Shown piece by piece: positions 31,975 to 39,808 of a DNA stretch of 64,000 nucleotides. The notes below the pieces were generated by a model. The model ran no database searches. It was not told where the DNA came from and saw only the letters and a list, made by a program, of their open reading frames with translations. The stretch lies in IMG/VR virus record IMGVR_UViG_3300046660_000510, positions 1-64,000 of that record; one strand, written 5' to 3'. A program made the position numbers and the translations under genes. Every line of letters starts with the position of its first letter. The stretch's first letter is position 1. The stretch comes from a virus.

Positions 31975-32511
31975 TCAGGTTGCACGGCGCACGGAACTTT
32001 TCTGAGAGGTGACGGCTTGCGTGGCCAGGCGGGCGAGTGTCCAGGTCCGGCCCATTCCATGCCGGTCGAGGCACTTGCGGTTCCAGCAGTCGGCCCGGCT
32101 GGTGTTCCGGTTCCAGTGCAGGCCCCATGTCCGGCAGGCCGGGCAGAGGTGGGTGCGGATCACACGGTCCTCACCGAGCCTGATCTTGTGCTCGAGGCGC
32201 TGACGCTCGATCACGATGTCACGGCGGAGCTGGACTTCGGGGGCCGCGTCCGCGGTGCTGTCGATCCACCATTCGTAGATGCCGGCGACGCGCGGCGGTA
32301 GCGGCTTGACCGGGCCGGGTGCGGCGGCGCGGACGTGGTCGACGGCCTCCTGCACGGTCTCGCTGATGTGGTCGACGATGCCGATGTTCAGCGGGGTGCC
32401 GGGGGTGGTGCTGGCGGGGCGGCGTGTGGAGGGTCCGGTGACGGCGGGGGTGCGGAAGTGCGTGTCCAGCAGGTGGAGGCTGGCTGCTGCATCGTCACTG
32501 TCACGGCCCAT
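31975..32511 (-). CDS. Protein with C-terminal zinc ribbon, 178 aa
   Basis: Residues 115-160 hold HLCPACRTWGLHWNRNTSRA, then DCWNRKCLDRHG, a CxxC-x16-CxxxxC cluster. A helical region comes before it (RRDIVIERQRLEHKIRLGED). Zinc-ribbon proteins of this shape are common beside phage HTH genes. It could be transcribed together with the HTH gene at 31612. Function unknown. Confidence 0.76.
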   Translation of the reverse strand: MGRDSDDAAASLHLLDTHFRTPAVTGPSTRRPASTTPGTPLNIGIVDHISETVQEAVDHVRAAAPGPVKPLPPRVAGIYEWWIDSTADAAPEVQLRRDIVIERQRLEHKIRLGEDRVIRTHLCPACRTWGLHWNRNTSRADCWNRKCLDRHGMGRTWTLARLATQAVTSQKSSVRRAT

Positions 32512-32620
32512 GGTGTCCCCTGCCCCTCAGCGGCCGCCGGGGGCGCGGGACGTCCATGCTGGTGCTGGGGCGCGCGCCGGTGGCCGGAAAGTGTGATTCC
32601 GGTGGGTATCCGGACGCCCC

Positions 32621-32649
32621 ACTATGGCACGTGAGCTACGGGAGGTGAA
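32621..32649 (-). promoter_or_regulatory. Candidate promoter for the zinc-ribbon and HTH genes
   Basis: On the minus strand TTCACC (32644-32649) is followed after 17 bases by CATAGT (32621-32626). It lies in the 232-bp gap before the gene at 32511, which has no other visible content. The match to consensus is moderate. Confidence 0.35.
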
Positions 32650-32743
32650 CGTTCCGTAAGAAAGGATCAATGCCTGGGGCACGGGAGTTACCGGTCGGTG
32701 ACCTTTGTGAAGATGAAACAACCCCCGGCATATTCAGGCAAAT

Positions 32744-33097
32744 TCACAGGAGTTCGGGGGCCGTCCTCAACCCGTCGATCATGGCGTGAAGTTCCATCCC
32801 CGTCTCCTCGTCCACCACTCCGTTCACCCGGGCGCCCCCGAACAATTCGGCGACCAGGCCCAGCGTGATCAGATACGCCTCGCGTGTATCCGGATCGGTC
32901 AGGGTGCGGTCGCACCCCAGGAATGCCGCCTCCACCCGGTCGGCGAGGCGCTGGTGCAGTGACGAGTCACCAGGGTCCTGCTCCACGGGTTCCTCCCTGC
33001 GGCGCTTGGTCAGGCGCACGGAAGGGCGGTGCGGGAATCGGAGGACAGTGGCGCGGCCACCGTCCGGCCCGGGGTGGGCAGACTCTGCTACGGACAT
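32744..33097 (-). CDS. Hypothetical protein, 117 aa
   Basis: A basic N-terminal region (FPHRPSVRLTKRRREEPV) is followed by a helical domain (LHQRLADRVEAAFLGCDRTL, EAYLITLGLVAELFGGARVN) and an acidic end. No motif of known function. The ATG at 33097 is preceded by a G-rich GGAGGAGCGGAG segment. Confidence 0.68.
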   Translation of the reverse strand: MSVAESAHPGPDGGRATVLRFPHRPSVRLTKRRREEPVEQDPGDSSLHQRLADRVEAAFLGCDRTLTDPDTREAYLITLGLVAELFGGARVNGVVDEETGMELHAMIDGLRTAPELL

Positions 33098-33772
33098 CGG
33101 GGCGTCTCCGCTCCTCCGGCAGAAAGGGAAGGGTCCTCGTACGCCCGGCCGGTGTCGGCGTTCCGCCCGGGCCCCCCGCGCGTCCGGCTGCCAGTCCAGA
33201 TGCGTGGACTTGTCACTGTGGCATCGATACCAGGCGGTCGGTAAGGCACTGCCGAGTATTGACGGCCTACTGACATTTATTCGATACGGTTTTGCCCAGA
33301 GGGTGACTGAGAGACTACATCCGGGTACGGAATGCGTCCCTGTGCGGCCAGATGGTTCAGCCGCATCGAGGAGCTTCGGAGAGCCTGGCGGGCATGCCCG
33401 TTCGGTGACGGCAGTCTAATCCGGGAACTCCCCATGCAGGTAGACGCGTTCCCCTACTTCTCTACGGGCCCGCGATGTGGGTGGCGGTTGAGCGCGGCCA
33501 GGGGAGCCTGCGGAGGGCTGCGAACCGCTGTCCCGGAGGGCTGCGAACCACGCGAAGGCCCCCCGGCCGTGCGGCCGCCGGCCTGGGGGACCGGCAACAC
33601 CGCTACCCAAGGCGCATATATGCGTGCGGGGAAGAGGCCCGCACAGAGATCACCCAGGTGAGTGATGGAGAAACCGCGCCATCCCGCACGCATTCGACCG
33701 ATTCTGATCGGTGCACGACGTGGCCCCGTTCCCCCACCGCGCGGGCGGGAGGAACGGGGCCTCGGTCCTCGG
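33098..33772. other. 675-bp region without a convincing gene
   Basis: No frame with a binding site or recognisable protein stands out on either strand. It contains an AT-richer stretch around 33255-33300 that could hold promoters, a 23-bp segment at 33428-33450 nearly repeated at 47110-47132, a direct repeat of 16 bp (33511-33526 and 33534-33549) and the 12-bp palindrome CGCATATATGCG (33613-33624). It ends with a stem-loop beside parB. Confidence 0.55.
33722..33761. terminator. Stem-loop downstream of parB
   Basis: GGCCCCGTTCC (33722-33732) pairs perfectly with GGAACGGGGCC (33751-33761) around an 18-base loop. It starts 12 bases beyond the parB stop in the minus direction. No T-run follows. 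A terminator without U-tract is the likely role. Confidence 0.6.
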
Positions 33773-34927
33773 TCAGCCGGACACGGACGAGGACACCTCG
33801 AGGCCGTTCTCCACGGCGTACTCGTTCAGTACGCGCAGCGTCTTGACCAGCTCGCCCGTGGGCATCTTCCGGATGAGGTGCTGGCCGATGAAGTTCCCGT
33901 CGTCGTACGGCAAGGTACGCCCGCTGGGCAATGGCGCCTCGATTCCCTGCTCGGTGTGGCGAGGCTCGGGAATGACCTCCACTGCTGGCGAATCCGTTAC
34001 GGGCTCCGTACGTGCGGGCGGGACCGGTTCGGGGACGCTGACGGACTGCCGCGCAGCGGTACGCGGCTCGGGGGGTTTTACGGCCGTAAAACTCTCCGGC
34101 CGGGTCTGGGCCGGTGCCGCCCTCGCGGCAGACGCGGCAACCGGGATCGGCTCGGCAGGAAGTGTCACGGGAGCGGCAGGCGTCGGGGGTGCCTGCTTGG
34201 CTTCCCTCCGGGCGGCCGTACGGGCGGCGGCGGCCGCGGCCTTGCGCCCCTGCTCCTCTTCCCACCACTGCAACTGCTCCTGGACGCCCCAGGCCTTGTC
34301 ACGGGCCAGCTTCCCAAGGGACCTGGCCGACTCGAGGGGAAGAGCCTTCTTGCGGACCAGGTGCTGAACATCGGGCGCCAGGTGCGTCAGGAGGATGCGC
34401 TGGGTGACCCAGCCGTCGACGCGTTCGAAGTGCTGGGCGACCGCCCGGTTGGAGCCGAACTCGGCGACCAGGGCCTGTACGGCGTAGGCCTCTTCGATGG
34501 GGTCGAAGTTCTGCCGGTCGACGTTCTCGGAGACGACCGCTTCCATGAACGCCTTGCGGCTGACCGCGAAGTCGTCGTCGATCACGCAGTTGAGCATTGG
34601 GAGACCGACGACTGTGGCAGCACGGTAGCGGCGCTCGCCGCTGACGATGACGACGTCCACGTCACCGACGCGGTCCTCGTGATCGGGCCACAGTTTCAGG
34701 TACGCGGCCCGGGTGACGACGGGGCAGGGCTGGTTCTGGCGCCGTGCCAGGCTCTTACCGAAGTCGATCAGGTCGTCCTCGGTGCCGAAGTCCTTTCGCG
34801 GGTTGACCTGGTTCGGTGAGATCCGGGAGAGGGGAACCCGCAGCAGCCGGCCCGCAGCCTTCGTGTCGAGACGAGCGGCGTCCTCGTCGTCGTCGAAGAA
34901 GTCATCGAACTCGTTCCGGGAAGCCAC
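33773..34927 (-). CDS. parB: ParB-family partition protein, 384 aa
   Basis: The N-terminal nuclease-like domain has the GERRYRA box (97-103), where ParB proteins bind CTP, and ENVDRQNFDPIEEA after it. An HTH follows (FGSNRAVAQHFERVDGWVTQ). The centre from about 220 to 330 is low-complexity Ala/Pro. The C-terminus (GNFIGQHLIRKMPTGELVKT, LRVLNEYAVENGLE) probably dimerises. It starts directly after parA. A perfect palindrome lies inside the gene at 34075-34092, and a second copy lies before parA, as expected for parS. Confidence 0.92.
   Translation of the reverse strand: MASRNEFDDFFDDDEDAARLDTKAAGRLLRVPLSRISPNQVNPRKDFGTEDDLIDFGKSLARRQNQPCPVVTRAAYLKLWPDHEDRVGDVDVVIVSGERRYRAATVVGLPMLNCVIDDDFAVSRKAFMEAVVSENVDRQNFDPIEEAYAVQALVAEFGSNRAVAQHFERVDGWVTQRILLTHLAPDVQHLVRKKALPLESARSLGKLARDKAWGVQEQLQWWEEEQGRKAAAAAARTAARREAKQAPPTPAAPVTLPAEPIPVAASAARAAPAQTRPESFTAVKPPEPRTAARQSVSVPEPVPPARTEPVTDSPAVEVIPEPRHTEQGIEAPLPSGRTLPYDDGNFIGQHLIRKMPTGELVKTLRVLNEYAVENGLEVSSSVSG
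34075..34092. promoter_or_regulatory. parS: Candidate parS site 1, inside parB
   Basis: GTTTTACGGCCGTAAAAC is an 18-bp perfect palindrome. The same sequence occurs at 35763-35780 upstream of parA. It is AT-rich at both ends, unlike the surrounding coding DNA, where it encodes FTAVK. Palindromes of 14-18 bp in or near parAB are the usual ParB loading sites. Confidence 0.72.
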
Positions 34928-35661
34928 TACTTGCCCCCCGCGTACCGCTGGCGGCGCAGCTGGTGCTCGAGGGCCAGGGCGAGGAAGTCCTGCTTGGCTT
35001 TCGTGGCGGTGTGGTTGCTCTCGTACTGCGTGCAGAAGCGTCCGTCAGTGATGCCGCGGGCGTGCAGTTTGTAGCGGCGGATGGTGGAGCTGTAGAGCGA
35101 CCATCCGCGCTTGGTCACCATGCTGCGGGTTCGCTCGAGGTCCGCTTTGCTGTCGCGGGGGTCCCAGTTGGAGAGGACGACTCCGTAGGGGAGCTGGCGA
35201 GGGATGACGACCTGCTCGATGGTCGTCTTGGTGGGGGTGAACCCGGGGCCGTCTGTTTCGAGGGGGACGATGACGTCGTCGGCGACATCGAGGATGGCGC
35301 GCAGGGAGTCACCAACGGTTCCGTCGCCGAGTGGGTCGATGGAGTCGGCTACCCCGTTGAGGGGGAGGAAGCCGGGGGTGTCGACGATGATGATGTCGGC
35401 TTTGGCGCGGCGCAGGCGGCGCAGGTTGTCCACGTTGGAGCTGGCGTCGACCACGCGGAAGGGGACGGGGCGGCCGGCCTTTTCGACCCTGGTCGCCCAT
35501 TCGATGCTGGTTCCCTGGGGGTCTATCGAGACGACGGCGACGGACTGGTCGCCGTTGCCGTTGTTGCCGAGGATCTCTGAGTAGACGGCGGCGAGGTTGA
35601 CCGTGATGGTCGATTTCCCAATGCCGCCCTTCTGGTTCAAGAGCACGGTGATGTAGGGCAT
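34927..35661 (-). CDS. parA: ParA-family partition ATPase, 244 aa
   Basis: The deviant Walker A is KGGIGKST (11-18). VAVVSIDPQGTSIEW and IIIVDTPGFLP mark the switch and Walker B regions. There is no N-terminal HTH, so it is a small (type Ib-like or chromosomal-type) ParA that relies on ParB for DNA specificity. Its stop overlaps the parB start. With parB and two parS-like palindromes it makes a complete partition system that moves the element at division. Confidence 0.93.
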   Translation of the reverse strand: MPYITVLLNQKGGIGKSTITVNLAAVYSEILGNNGNGDQSVAVVSIDPQGTSIEWATRVEKAGRPVPFRVVDASSNVDNLRRLRRAKADIIIVDTPGFLPLNGVADSIDPLGDGTVGDSLRAILDVADDVIVPLETDGPGFTPTKTTIEQVVIPRQLPYGVVLSNWDPRDSKADLERTRSMVTKRGWSLYSSTIRRYKLHARGITDGRFCTQYESNHTATKAKQDFLALALEHQLRRQRYAGGK

Positions 35662-35760
35662 GTTCTGTTCTCCGAGTGCTTCCCGATGTTCCGGTACTTC
35701 GGACGGGGAGCATCCTCTCAGACGCGCCAGCGGGTTCTGGAGAGGCGTGCGGAGTCCGGG

Positions 35761-35782
35761 GAGTTTTACGGCCGTAAAACTC
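35761..35782. promoter_or_regulatory. parS: Candidate parS site 2, upstream of parA
   Basis: GAGTTTTACGGCCGTAAAACTC is a perfect 22-bp palindrome containing the same 18-bp core as site 1. It lies 100 bases before parA and directly after the stop of the 49 aa gene. ParB binding here could also repress parAB. Confidence 0.75.
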
Positions 35783-35788
35783 GAGCGG

Positions 35789-35938
35789 CTACGCCTCGTC
35801 CTCGTCGTCCTCGTCGAGCAGGGCGAGGCCTTCGGGGTATACCGGCTCCTGGAACAGCTGGTGGCGCTCCCATGCGAGCGCGGGCCGGGTCTGCCGGAGC
35901 GAGGCGGTGGCTTGGGTCTTGGTGGCGGTCTGTGGCAT
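35789..35938 (-). CDS. Small protein, 49 aa
   Basis: GAGGAG precedes the ATG at 35938. The frame reads MPQTATKTQATASLRQTRPA, then ERHQLFQEPVYPEGL, ending DEDDEDEA. A basic, Thr-rich start and acidic tail suggest a binding peptide. It lies between the DciA-like gene cluster and parS site 2, upstream of parA. Function unknown. Confidence 0.6.
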   Translation of the reverse strand: MPQTATKTQATASLRQTRPALAWERHQLFQEPVYPEGLALLDEDDEDEA

Positions 35939-35948
35939 CGGGGGCTCC

Positions 35949-36089
35949 TCAGGCGGTGATGAGGTGTTGGGCGCGGGCGTAGTCGTCCAGCCAGGCCCGT
36001 TCCTCGCGCTCCTCCTGCCGGTGCCACTCGGGCGTGAACTCGGCGGGCGTCTCGGTGTCTTCGAGCGCGCGGGTCAGGGTCTCCAGCAT
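35949..36089 (-). CDS. Small charged protein, 46 aa
   Basis: ACGGAG lies six bases before the ATG at 36089. The sequence is MLETLTRALEDTETPAEFTP, then EREERAWLDDYARAQHLITA, mostly helical. An alternative in-frame ATG at 36161 overlaps the stop of the DciA-like gene as ATGA and would give 70 residues. Function unknown. Confidence 0.6.
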   Translation of the reverse strand: MLETLTRALEDTETPAEFTPEWHRQEEREERAWLDDYARAQHLITA

Positions 36090-36157
36090 GGTCGGCTCCG
36101 TTCGTGCGGGGTGATCGCGAACAGGCTGCCGCAGATCTTGCGGGGTGTTCCCTCCGC

Positions 36158-36943
36158 TCATGCGACGTCGAAGGCGCGGCGCACCGGTGCCGCGTCGCCA
36201 CCGCCGCGCTTCCGGGCGATCGCAGCCCGGCGGATCTGTTCGGCCCGGTCCACCGCGGGCGCCGTGAGGCGCTCGAGCTCGGCGACGGCGTCCGTGAACG
36301 CGGTCTCCGGCTCCCGATTGGCGGGGTGGGCCAGGACCTGGTTCTGTCGCTCGATGGCGTCGACGACGTGCGGATCGGTGGGCTCCCGGCTGGCCTTGGC
36401 GGCCTGGTGGGCCTCGAAGGTGCGGCGGAAGCCGGCGCTGGCGGTCTCCCTGGTGCGGACGGGCGCGGGCTCCGGAGCGGGTTCCTCTGCGGCAGGGGGC
36501 GGCGCAGCGGTGGCTCCGGCGGCCAGGACTCGAATCTTGCGGACCGCGGGCCGGCCCAGCCGGTCGTTGAGGTGCTTGGCCAGCTGCCGCTCGAAGAGAC
36601 GGATCTGCGTGGCGTATGCCGGACTCGAGGGCCGCAGGGTGAGTAGACCGTGTTCGGCGTCGTAGCTGACGGGCTGCACGGTGGTGGCGAGTTCGGTGGG
36701 GCAGATCTGCGTCCACTGGTCGATGAGTTCGCCGCCGCCGATGCTCTCCTTCCAGCCTTGTTCGGCGGTGAGGCGTTCGAGGATGCCGCCCAGCCCCATG
36801 GGGTCGCGGCCGCCGGTGCGGCTGTCTCGGACAGTGCGGCGGGTTTTGCGGACGGGTCCGGCCGGGCGGGTCTTCGCGGCCGCGCGGGCGGCGGCGAGGA
36901 CCTGGCGGGCGAGGTCGGCACCGGAAGCGGTGGGCTCAGCCAT
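36158..36943 (-). CDS. DciA-like (DUF721) protein, 261 aa
   Basis: Residues 45-140 match DUF721/DciA: RDPMGLGGILERLTAEQGWK, LIDQWTQICPTELATTVQPV, GLLTLRPSSPAYATQIRLFE and QLAKHLNDRLGRPAVRKIRV. DciA helps load the DnaB helicase on DNA in many bacteria, including Streptomyces, where its gene is near the chromosomal origin. The C-terminal 120 residues are an Ala/Pro linker and helices that chromosomal copies lack. It sits between parAB and rep, so a role in replication start is likely. Confidence 0.85.
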   Translation of the reverse strand: MAEPTASGADLARQVLAAARAAAKTRPAGPVRKTRRTVRDSRTGGRDPMGLGGILERLTAEQGWKESIGGGELIDQWTQICPTELATTVQPVSYDAEHGLLTLRPSSPAYATQIRLFERQLAKHLNDRLGRPAVRKIRVLAAGATAAPPPAAEEPAPEPAPVRTRETASAGFRRTFEAHQAAKASREPTDPHVVDAIERQNQVLAHPANREPETAFTDAVAELERLTAPAVDRAEQIRRAAIARKRGGGDAAPVRRAFDVA

Positions 36944-37454
36944 GGTGGTTCTCCACTCCGGAGTCGGGGAAGTCCCACCGGCCGCGGTCGTTCAGGTAGA
37001 TCGCGCCGAGCCGGTGCGCCTCGCGGACCGTGCCGACGCCGTCCGCAGCGTGATCGATGGGCCCCAAAGCTTCGATCTCCGCAAGCTCGCGGGCCTGCGC
37101 GTCGGTCATCGTGCCGGCGCTGGCGGCCAGGGAGGTGACGACCTGGTAGGTCATCTCCAGCAGTTCGCTGATCTGCTGCGCGGTGCACGTTGCGGGCCCG
37201 GTGAAGGGGTCGTCCATGACGAACGCGTCCTGGCGGATGCACTGCTCCAGCCGGAAGTCCGCGACCGTCAGGGGGCCCTCGTACTCGTCCTGGAGCCAGG
37301 CTGTGCCGTCCTCGCCAAACTCCTCGATCAGGAGGTCATCAGGGCACTGCTGGTCGTAGCCGGGGTGCTTCGGGCGGGCGGCGGGCATGGGGGCCGTGAA
37401 GGGGTTGCGGCGGCTCTTGTGCTTGGCGTTGCGGCGCTTCTTCGACTTGGGCAT
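36936..37454 (-). CDS. Hypothetical protein, 172 aa
   Basis: A very basic start (MPKSKKRRNAKHKSRRNPF) precedes an acidic, helical body (EEFGEDGTAWLQDEYEGPLT, ISELLEMTYQVVTSLAASAG). The gene overlaps the DciA-like gene by eight bases and follows rep by 11, so it is in the replication operon. It may be a DNA-bound accessory factor. No family recognised. Confidence 0.75.
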   Translation of the reverse strand: MPKSKKRRNAKHKSRRNPFTAPMPAARPKHPGYDQQCPDDLLIEEFGEDGTAWLQDEYEGPLTVADFRLEQCIRQDAFVMDDPFTGPATCTAQQISELLEMTYQVVTSLAASAGTMTDAQARELAEIEALGPIDHAADGVGTVREAHRLGAIYLNDRGRWDFPDSGVENHHG

Positions 37455-37465
37455 GTCGTGTCCTG

Positions 37466-38836
37466 TCAGATGCGGGAGTAGCTGGCGGTCCGGGCGTCCT
37501 GGCCGATGGCGTACTTGCACAGGGCCAGGCCGTACAGGTCGATGGCGTCGTCGGGGTCGTCCTCGTAGTGGGCGATGACCTCGGGCCAGTTGTTCCAGTC
37601 CATGCGGACCGCCTTGCGGTCTTCGTCGGTGCGCTCCGGTTCGGGCGCAGGCTGGGCGAACAGCGCAGCCAGGGAGGCGAGGTCCGCCAGCTCACGGGCC
37701 GCGGTGCTGTCCTCCCAGGCGACGGCCTGCGCCAGGTCGTCCTGCATCTGCCGGTCCTGCTCGAGGCGCTCCTGCGCGGCCTGCAACTCGGCGGCGAGGA
37801 GGCGGTGCGGGCGGTCGGGCTGCCAGGCGAACCCGGCGGCGCGGGTGTGCCCGGCTTCGACGGCGAACCGGACGGCCTGGTCCTCGGTCCACTGCTGCTC
37901 GCCCATGTCGGCGCACACCCACCGCAGCTGGTCATGGGTGGCCCGGCACATCCACGGAACGCGGCTGCGGATGGCCCTGGCGAGCTTGTCCCCGAGCTGC
38001 ATGCCCGCGGCGGTGACGGGGACTCCGAGGATCGTGGCCCGCTTCTTGCCGCTGGCGGTCTTGGTCGTTGCGGGGGAGTTGTTTCGCGACCGCGTTGCGG
38101 TAGTAGTAAAACCACCCACTAGATCAACCTGACCCACTTCCTTAACCACCGTTAGGGAAGGGGGCGCATGGCCCTCCGAACTGGAGTTATCCACAGGCGG
38201 GTTATCCACAGGCTTCTGCTGGTCCCGGAGGTCCACAACGATCCGCGCGGTGTACCCGGAGCCGACGATGCGGTGACCCATGGCGTGGTCGTACGAGGGC
38301 GGGATGACCGCGGCGTACACGGTGGCGGTGGCCGCGTATCCGGGGAGGCCGAGGATGGGGCGCACGTTGGTGCGGGTGCCGTGTTGGACCCATGCGAGGG
38401 CGCCCAGCTCCCGCAGGTACTTCACGTGGCGCTTCACGGTGGCCTTGTCGATGCCGAGGCGGGCCGCGGTCTCGAGCATGCAGTAGCGGGCGTGTCCGGT
38501 GTCGTAGTCCATGCGCGCCGCGAGGTCTTCGGCGACGCGCTGCGTGGTGGCGTTCGCGCGGCCGTGTAGGCCGGCTGCGATCAGCCACGCGACTGCGCGA
38601 AGCCACCGACGCGGGCCGCTCCGGCGCGAGGCAGTGCACGCCACCTCTTGGGCGGCGCCGCGGACGAGAGCAACCTGGCCTGCACTGTAATCGTTCGTGC
38701 GTTCGATTTCGACAGTAGGGACGTGCGTGTCGCGGGTGGATTCGGTGCACTGGGTGTCACCCGCGCGAGGGGAGATAAGCGGCGAATCACCCGGGCGGGG
38801 AGCGGGAAGCTGACAAACGGTCGTGCGGTGCTGCAC
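37466..38836 (-). CDS. Winged-helix replication initiation protein candidate, 456 aa
   Basis: The GTG at 38836 follows GAAGGCAGG by about seven bases; the frame also stays open to 38875. Residues about 60-170 read as helix-rich DNA-binding region with a winged helix (LETAARLGIDKATVKRHVKY, LRELGALAWVQHGTRTN). This layout resembles rep proteins of Streptomyces linear plasmids and phage-plasmids. The gene holds two consensus DnaA boxes and lies upstream of DciA and ParAB genes. No polymerase or primase motif is visible, so it would act as an initiator that recruits host proteins. Confidence 0.72.
   Translation of the reverse strand: MQHRTTVCQLPAPRPGDSPLISPRAGDTQCTESTRDTHVPTVEIERTNDYSAGQVALVRGAAQEVACTASRRSGPRRWLRAVAWLIAAGLHGRANATTQRVAEDLAARMDYDTGHARYCMLETAARLGIDKATVKRHVKYLRELGALAWVQHGTRTNVRPILGLPGYAATATVYAAVIPPSYDHAMGHRIVGSGYTARIVVDLRDQQKPVDNPPVDNSSSEGHAPPSLTVVKEVGQVDLVGGFTTTATRSRNNSPATTKTASGKKRATILGVPVTAAGMQLGDKLARAIRSRVPWMCRATHDQLRWVCADMGEQQWTEDQAVRFAVEAGHTRAAGFAWQPDRPHRLLAAELQAAQERLEQDRQMQDDLAQAVAWEDSTAARELADLASLAALFAQPAPEPERTDEDRKAVRMDWNNWPEVIAHYEDDPDDAIDLYGLALCKYAIGQDARTASYSRI
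38100..38210. other. Candidate replication origin: two consensus DnaA boxes and an AT-richer stretch
   Basis: TTATCCACA occurs twice (38187-38195, 38202-38210) as a 15-bp tandem repeat (GTTATCCACAGGC). It encodes PVDNPPVDN inside the rep gene. About 35-85 bases away lies a stretch with runs such as TAGTAGTAAAACC and CACTTCCTTAACC (38104-38150), AT-richer than its surroundings. An origin inside rep is common on Streptomyces plasmids. Confidence 0.62.
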
Positions 38837-38861
38837 TATGTACCTGCCTTCGTTGATGGCC

Positions 38862-38875
38862 TTGCGGGAACGCAA
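38862..38875. promoter_or_regulatory. Short inverted repeat just upstream of rep
   Basis: TTGCG-GGAA-CGCAA lies 26 bases before the rep start. It resembles the half sites of the shared promoter palindrome (TTGCG...CGCAA) but with a different spacing. It could be an operator for rep. The remaining 200 bases up to 39073 show no gene. Confidence 0.35.
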
Positions 38876-39073
38876 AAGCCCTCGTTGGCGGTGAAGTGGT
38901 TCGTGGAGAACCTGTAGGTCGCTCGAATCTCGGGCCGGTCGCCAAACCGGATCGAAGTTCGGGCCTTAGCTCCGAGCGTCAACTCGGGGCCGTGGCACGA
39001 AGGCCGCGCACGGTGCGCCAAACACCAGCGGCCAAGGCGGTAGAGGCAAAGGACCTCCCGCCCAGAACATGAG

Positions 39074-39454
39074 CTACGTCAACTGATCTCCCTCAATGGG
39101 TGAGGTCTGTTCAGTCCGCTCAACGATCTCGAAGCGAACTGGGCTCGGTAGAGATCCGCCGCTGGGATCTCCCGTCTCGAAGTACAGGGATTGCAGCAAG
39201 GAGGCGAGACTGCGTTCCTTGCTATCCAGGGCGAAACCGACCTGCTTCCCGGACACCTGCGTACGCAGACGAACTGTGCGCGCCGTCAGAGTGAGGGAGG
39301 TTCCGCGCGCGAAGAAGACCTCCACCGTGCGTTGCACTCGCTCTGGTTCCAGGTGCCAAGCCTGCTGCCGGGCAGGGACTCGCGGCTTGGGGCGGGGGCA
39401 GGAGATGGTGACATCCCAGACGCGGGCGCTCGGCGCTCCGCCCTGGGCGGTCAT
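39074..39454 (-). CDS. Hypothetical protein, 126 aa
   Basis: The middle looks beta-rich (RVQRTVEVFFARGTSLTLTA, RTVRLRTQVSGKQVGFALDS), followed by LASLLQSLYFETGDPSGGS and VRFEIVERTEQTSPIEG. The ATG overlaps the stop of a 39 aa gene as ATGA. The pair stands alone between rep and the WhiB cluster. No family recognised. Confidence 0.62.
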   Translation of the reverse strand: MTAQGGAPSARVWDVTISCPRPKPRVPARQQAWHLEPERVQRTVEVFFARGTSLTLTARTVRLRTQVSGKQVGFALDSKERSLASLLQSLYFETGDPSGGSLPSPVRFEIVERTEQTSPIEGDQLT

Positions 39455-39570
39455 GCGATGGAAGGGGTAGTGGTGACAGTGGCCGAAACGCTCAACGCCG
39501 GTGTGATCTTCACGGCGGAGGTTCGGGTCTCACTGTCTGATCGCCCGGGTGTCCGGGTAGTCTGAGCCAT
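39451..39570 (-). CDS. Very small Thr/Ser-rich protein, 39 aa
   Basis: AAAGG lies eight bases before the ATG. The frame reads MAQTTRTPGRSDSETRTSAV, then ITPALSVSATVTTTPSIA. It is coupled to the 126 aa gene by a four-base overlap. A two-gene unit of this size could be an accessory cassette. Function unknown. Confidence 0.55.
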   Translation of the reverse strand: MAQTTRTPGRSDSETRTSAVKITPALSVSATVTTTPSIA

Positions 39571-39808
39571 GTCGGCACCTTTACTTCGTCGCAAGCGTTG
39601 TGGTGTCGTCAGCCCTCGCGTTCCGGCTTCGCAAACCGGGACCGCCACCAAGGTGGCAGCGGGGGCTTCCGACTTTGTCGGAGTGCGTCCTCCGCGCAGC
39701 CTCGCAACTGACTGCACCTCAAACGCAAGGCTCAGCCTACCGTTTCGACTGGTCATCTGTCCCGGTCCCTTCCCTCCGTGTCTTACGTACTACTAGTCAC
39801 ACCGCAGT

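Noticed and set aside
32670-32790. A 39-codon plus-strand frame starting MPGARELPVGD with AAAGGA upstream
   Set aside because: It overlaps the end of the convergent 117 aa gene, has no coupling to other genes and no motif. It could be real but is not supported.
33209-33232. TTGTCACTG followed by TACCAG
   Set aside because: Spacing is nine and the -10 lacks its final T; no gene follows on that strand.
33480-33560. A possible tRNA or structured RNA in the gap beside parB
   Set aside because: The 16-bp direct repeat gives no cloverleaf, and no T-loop GTTCRA motif with matching arms was found. No tRNA gene was seen anywhere in the window.
34927-37242. A 771-codon open frame that extends far upstream of parA on the same strand
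   Set aside because: The part upstream of 35661 is a Pro/Arg/Ser-rich reading of the DciA-like and small genes in another frame. The parA start at 35661 is at the domain edge.
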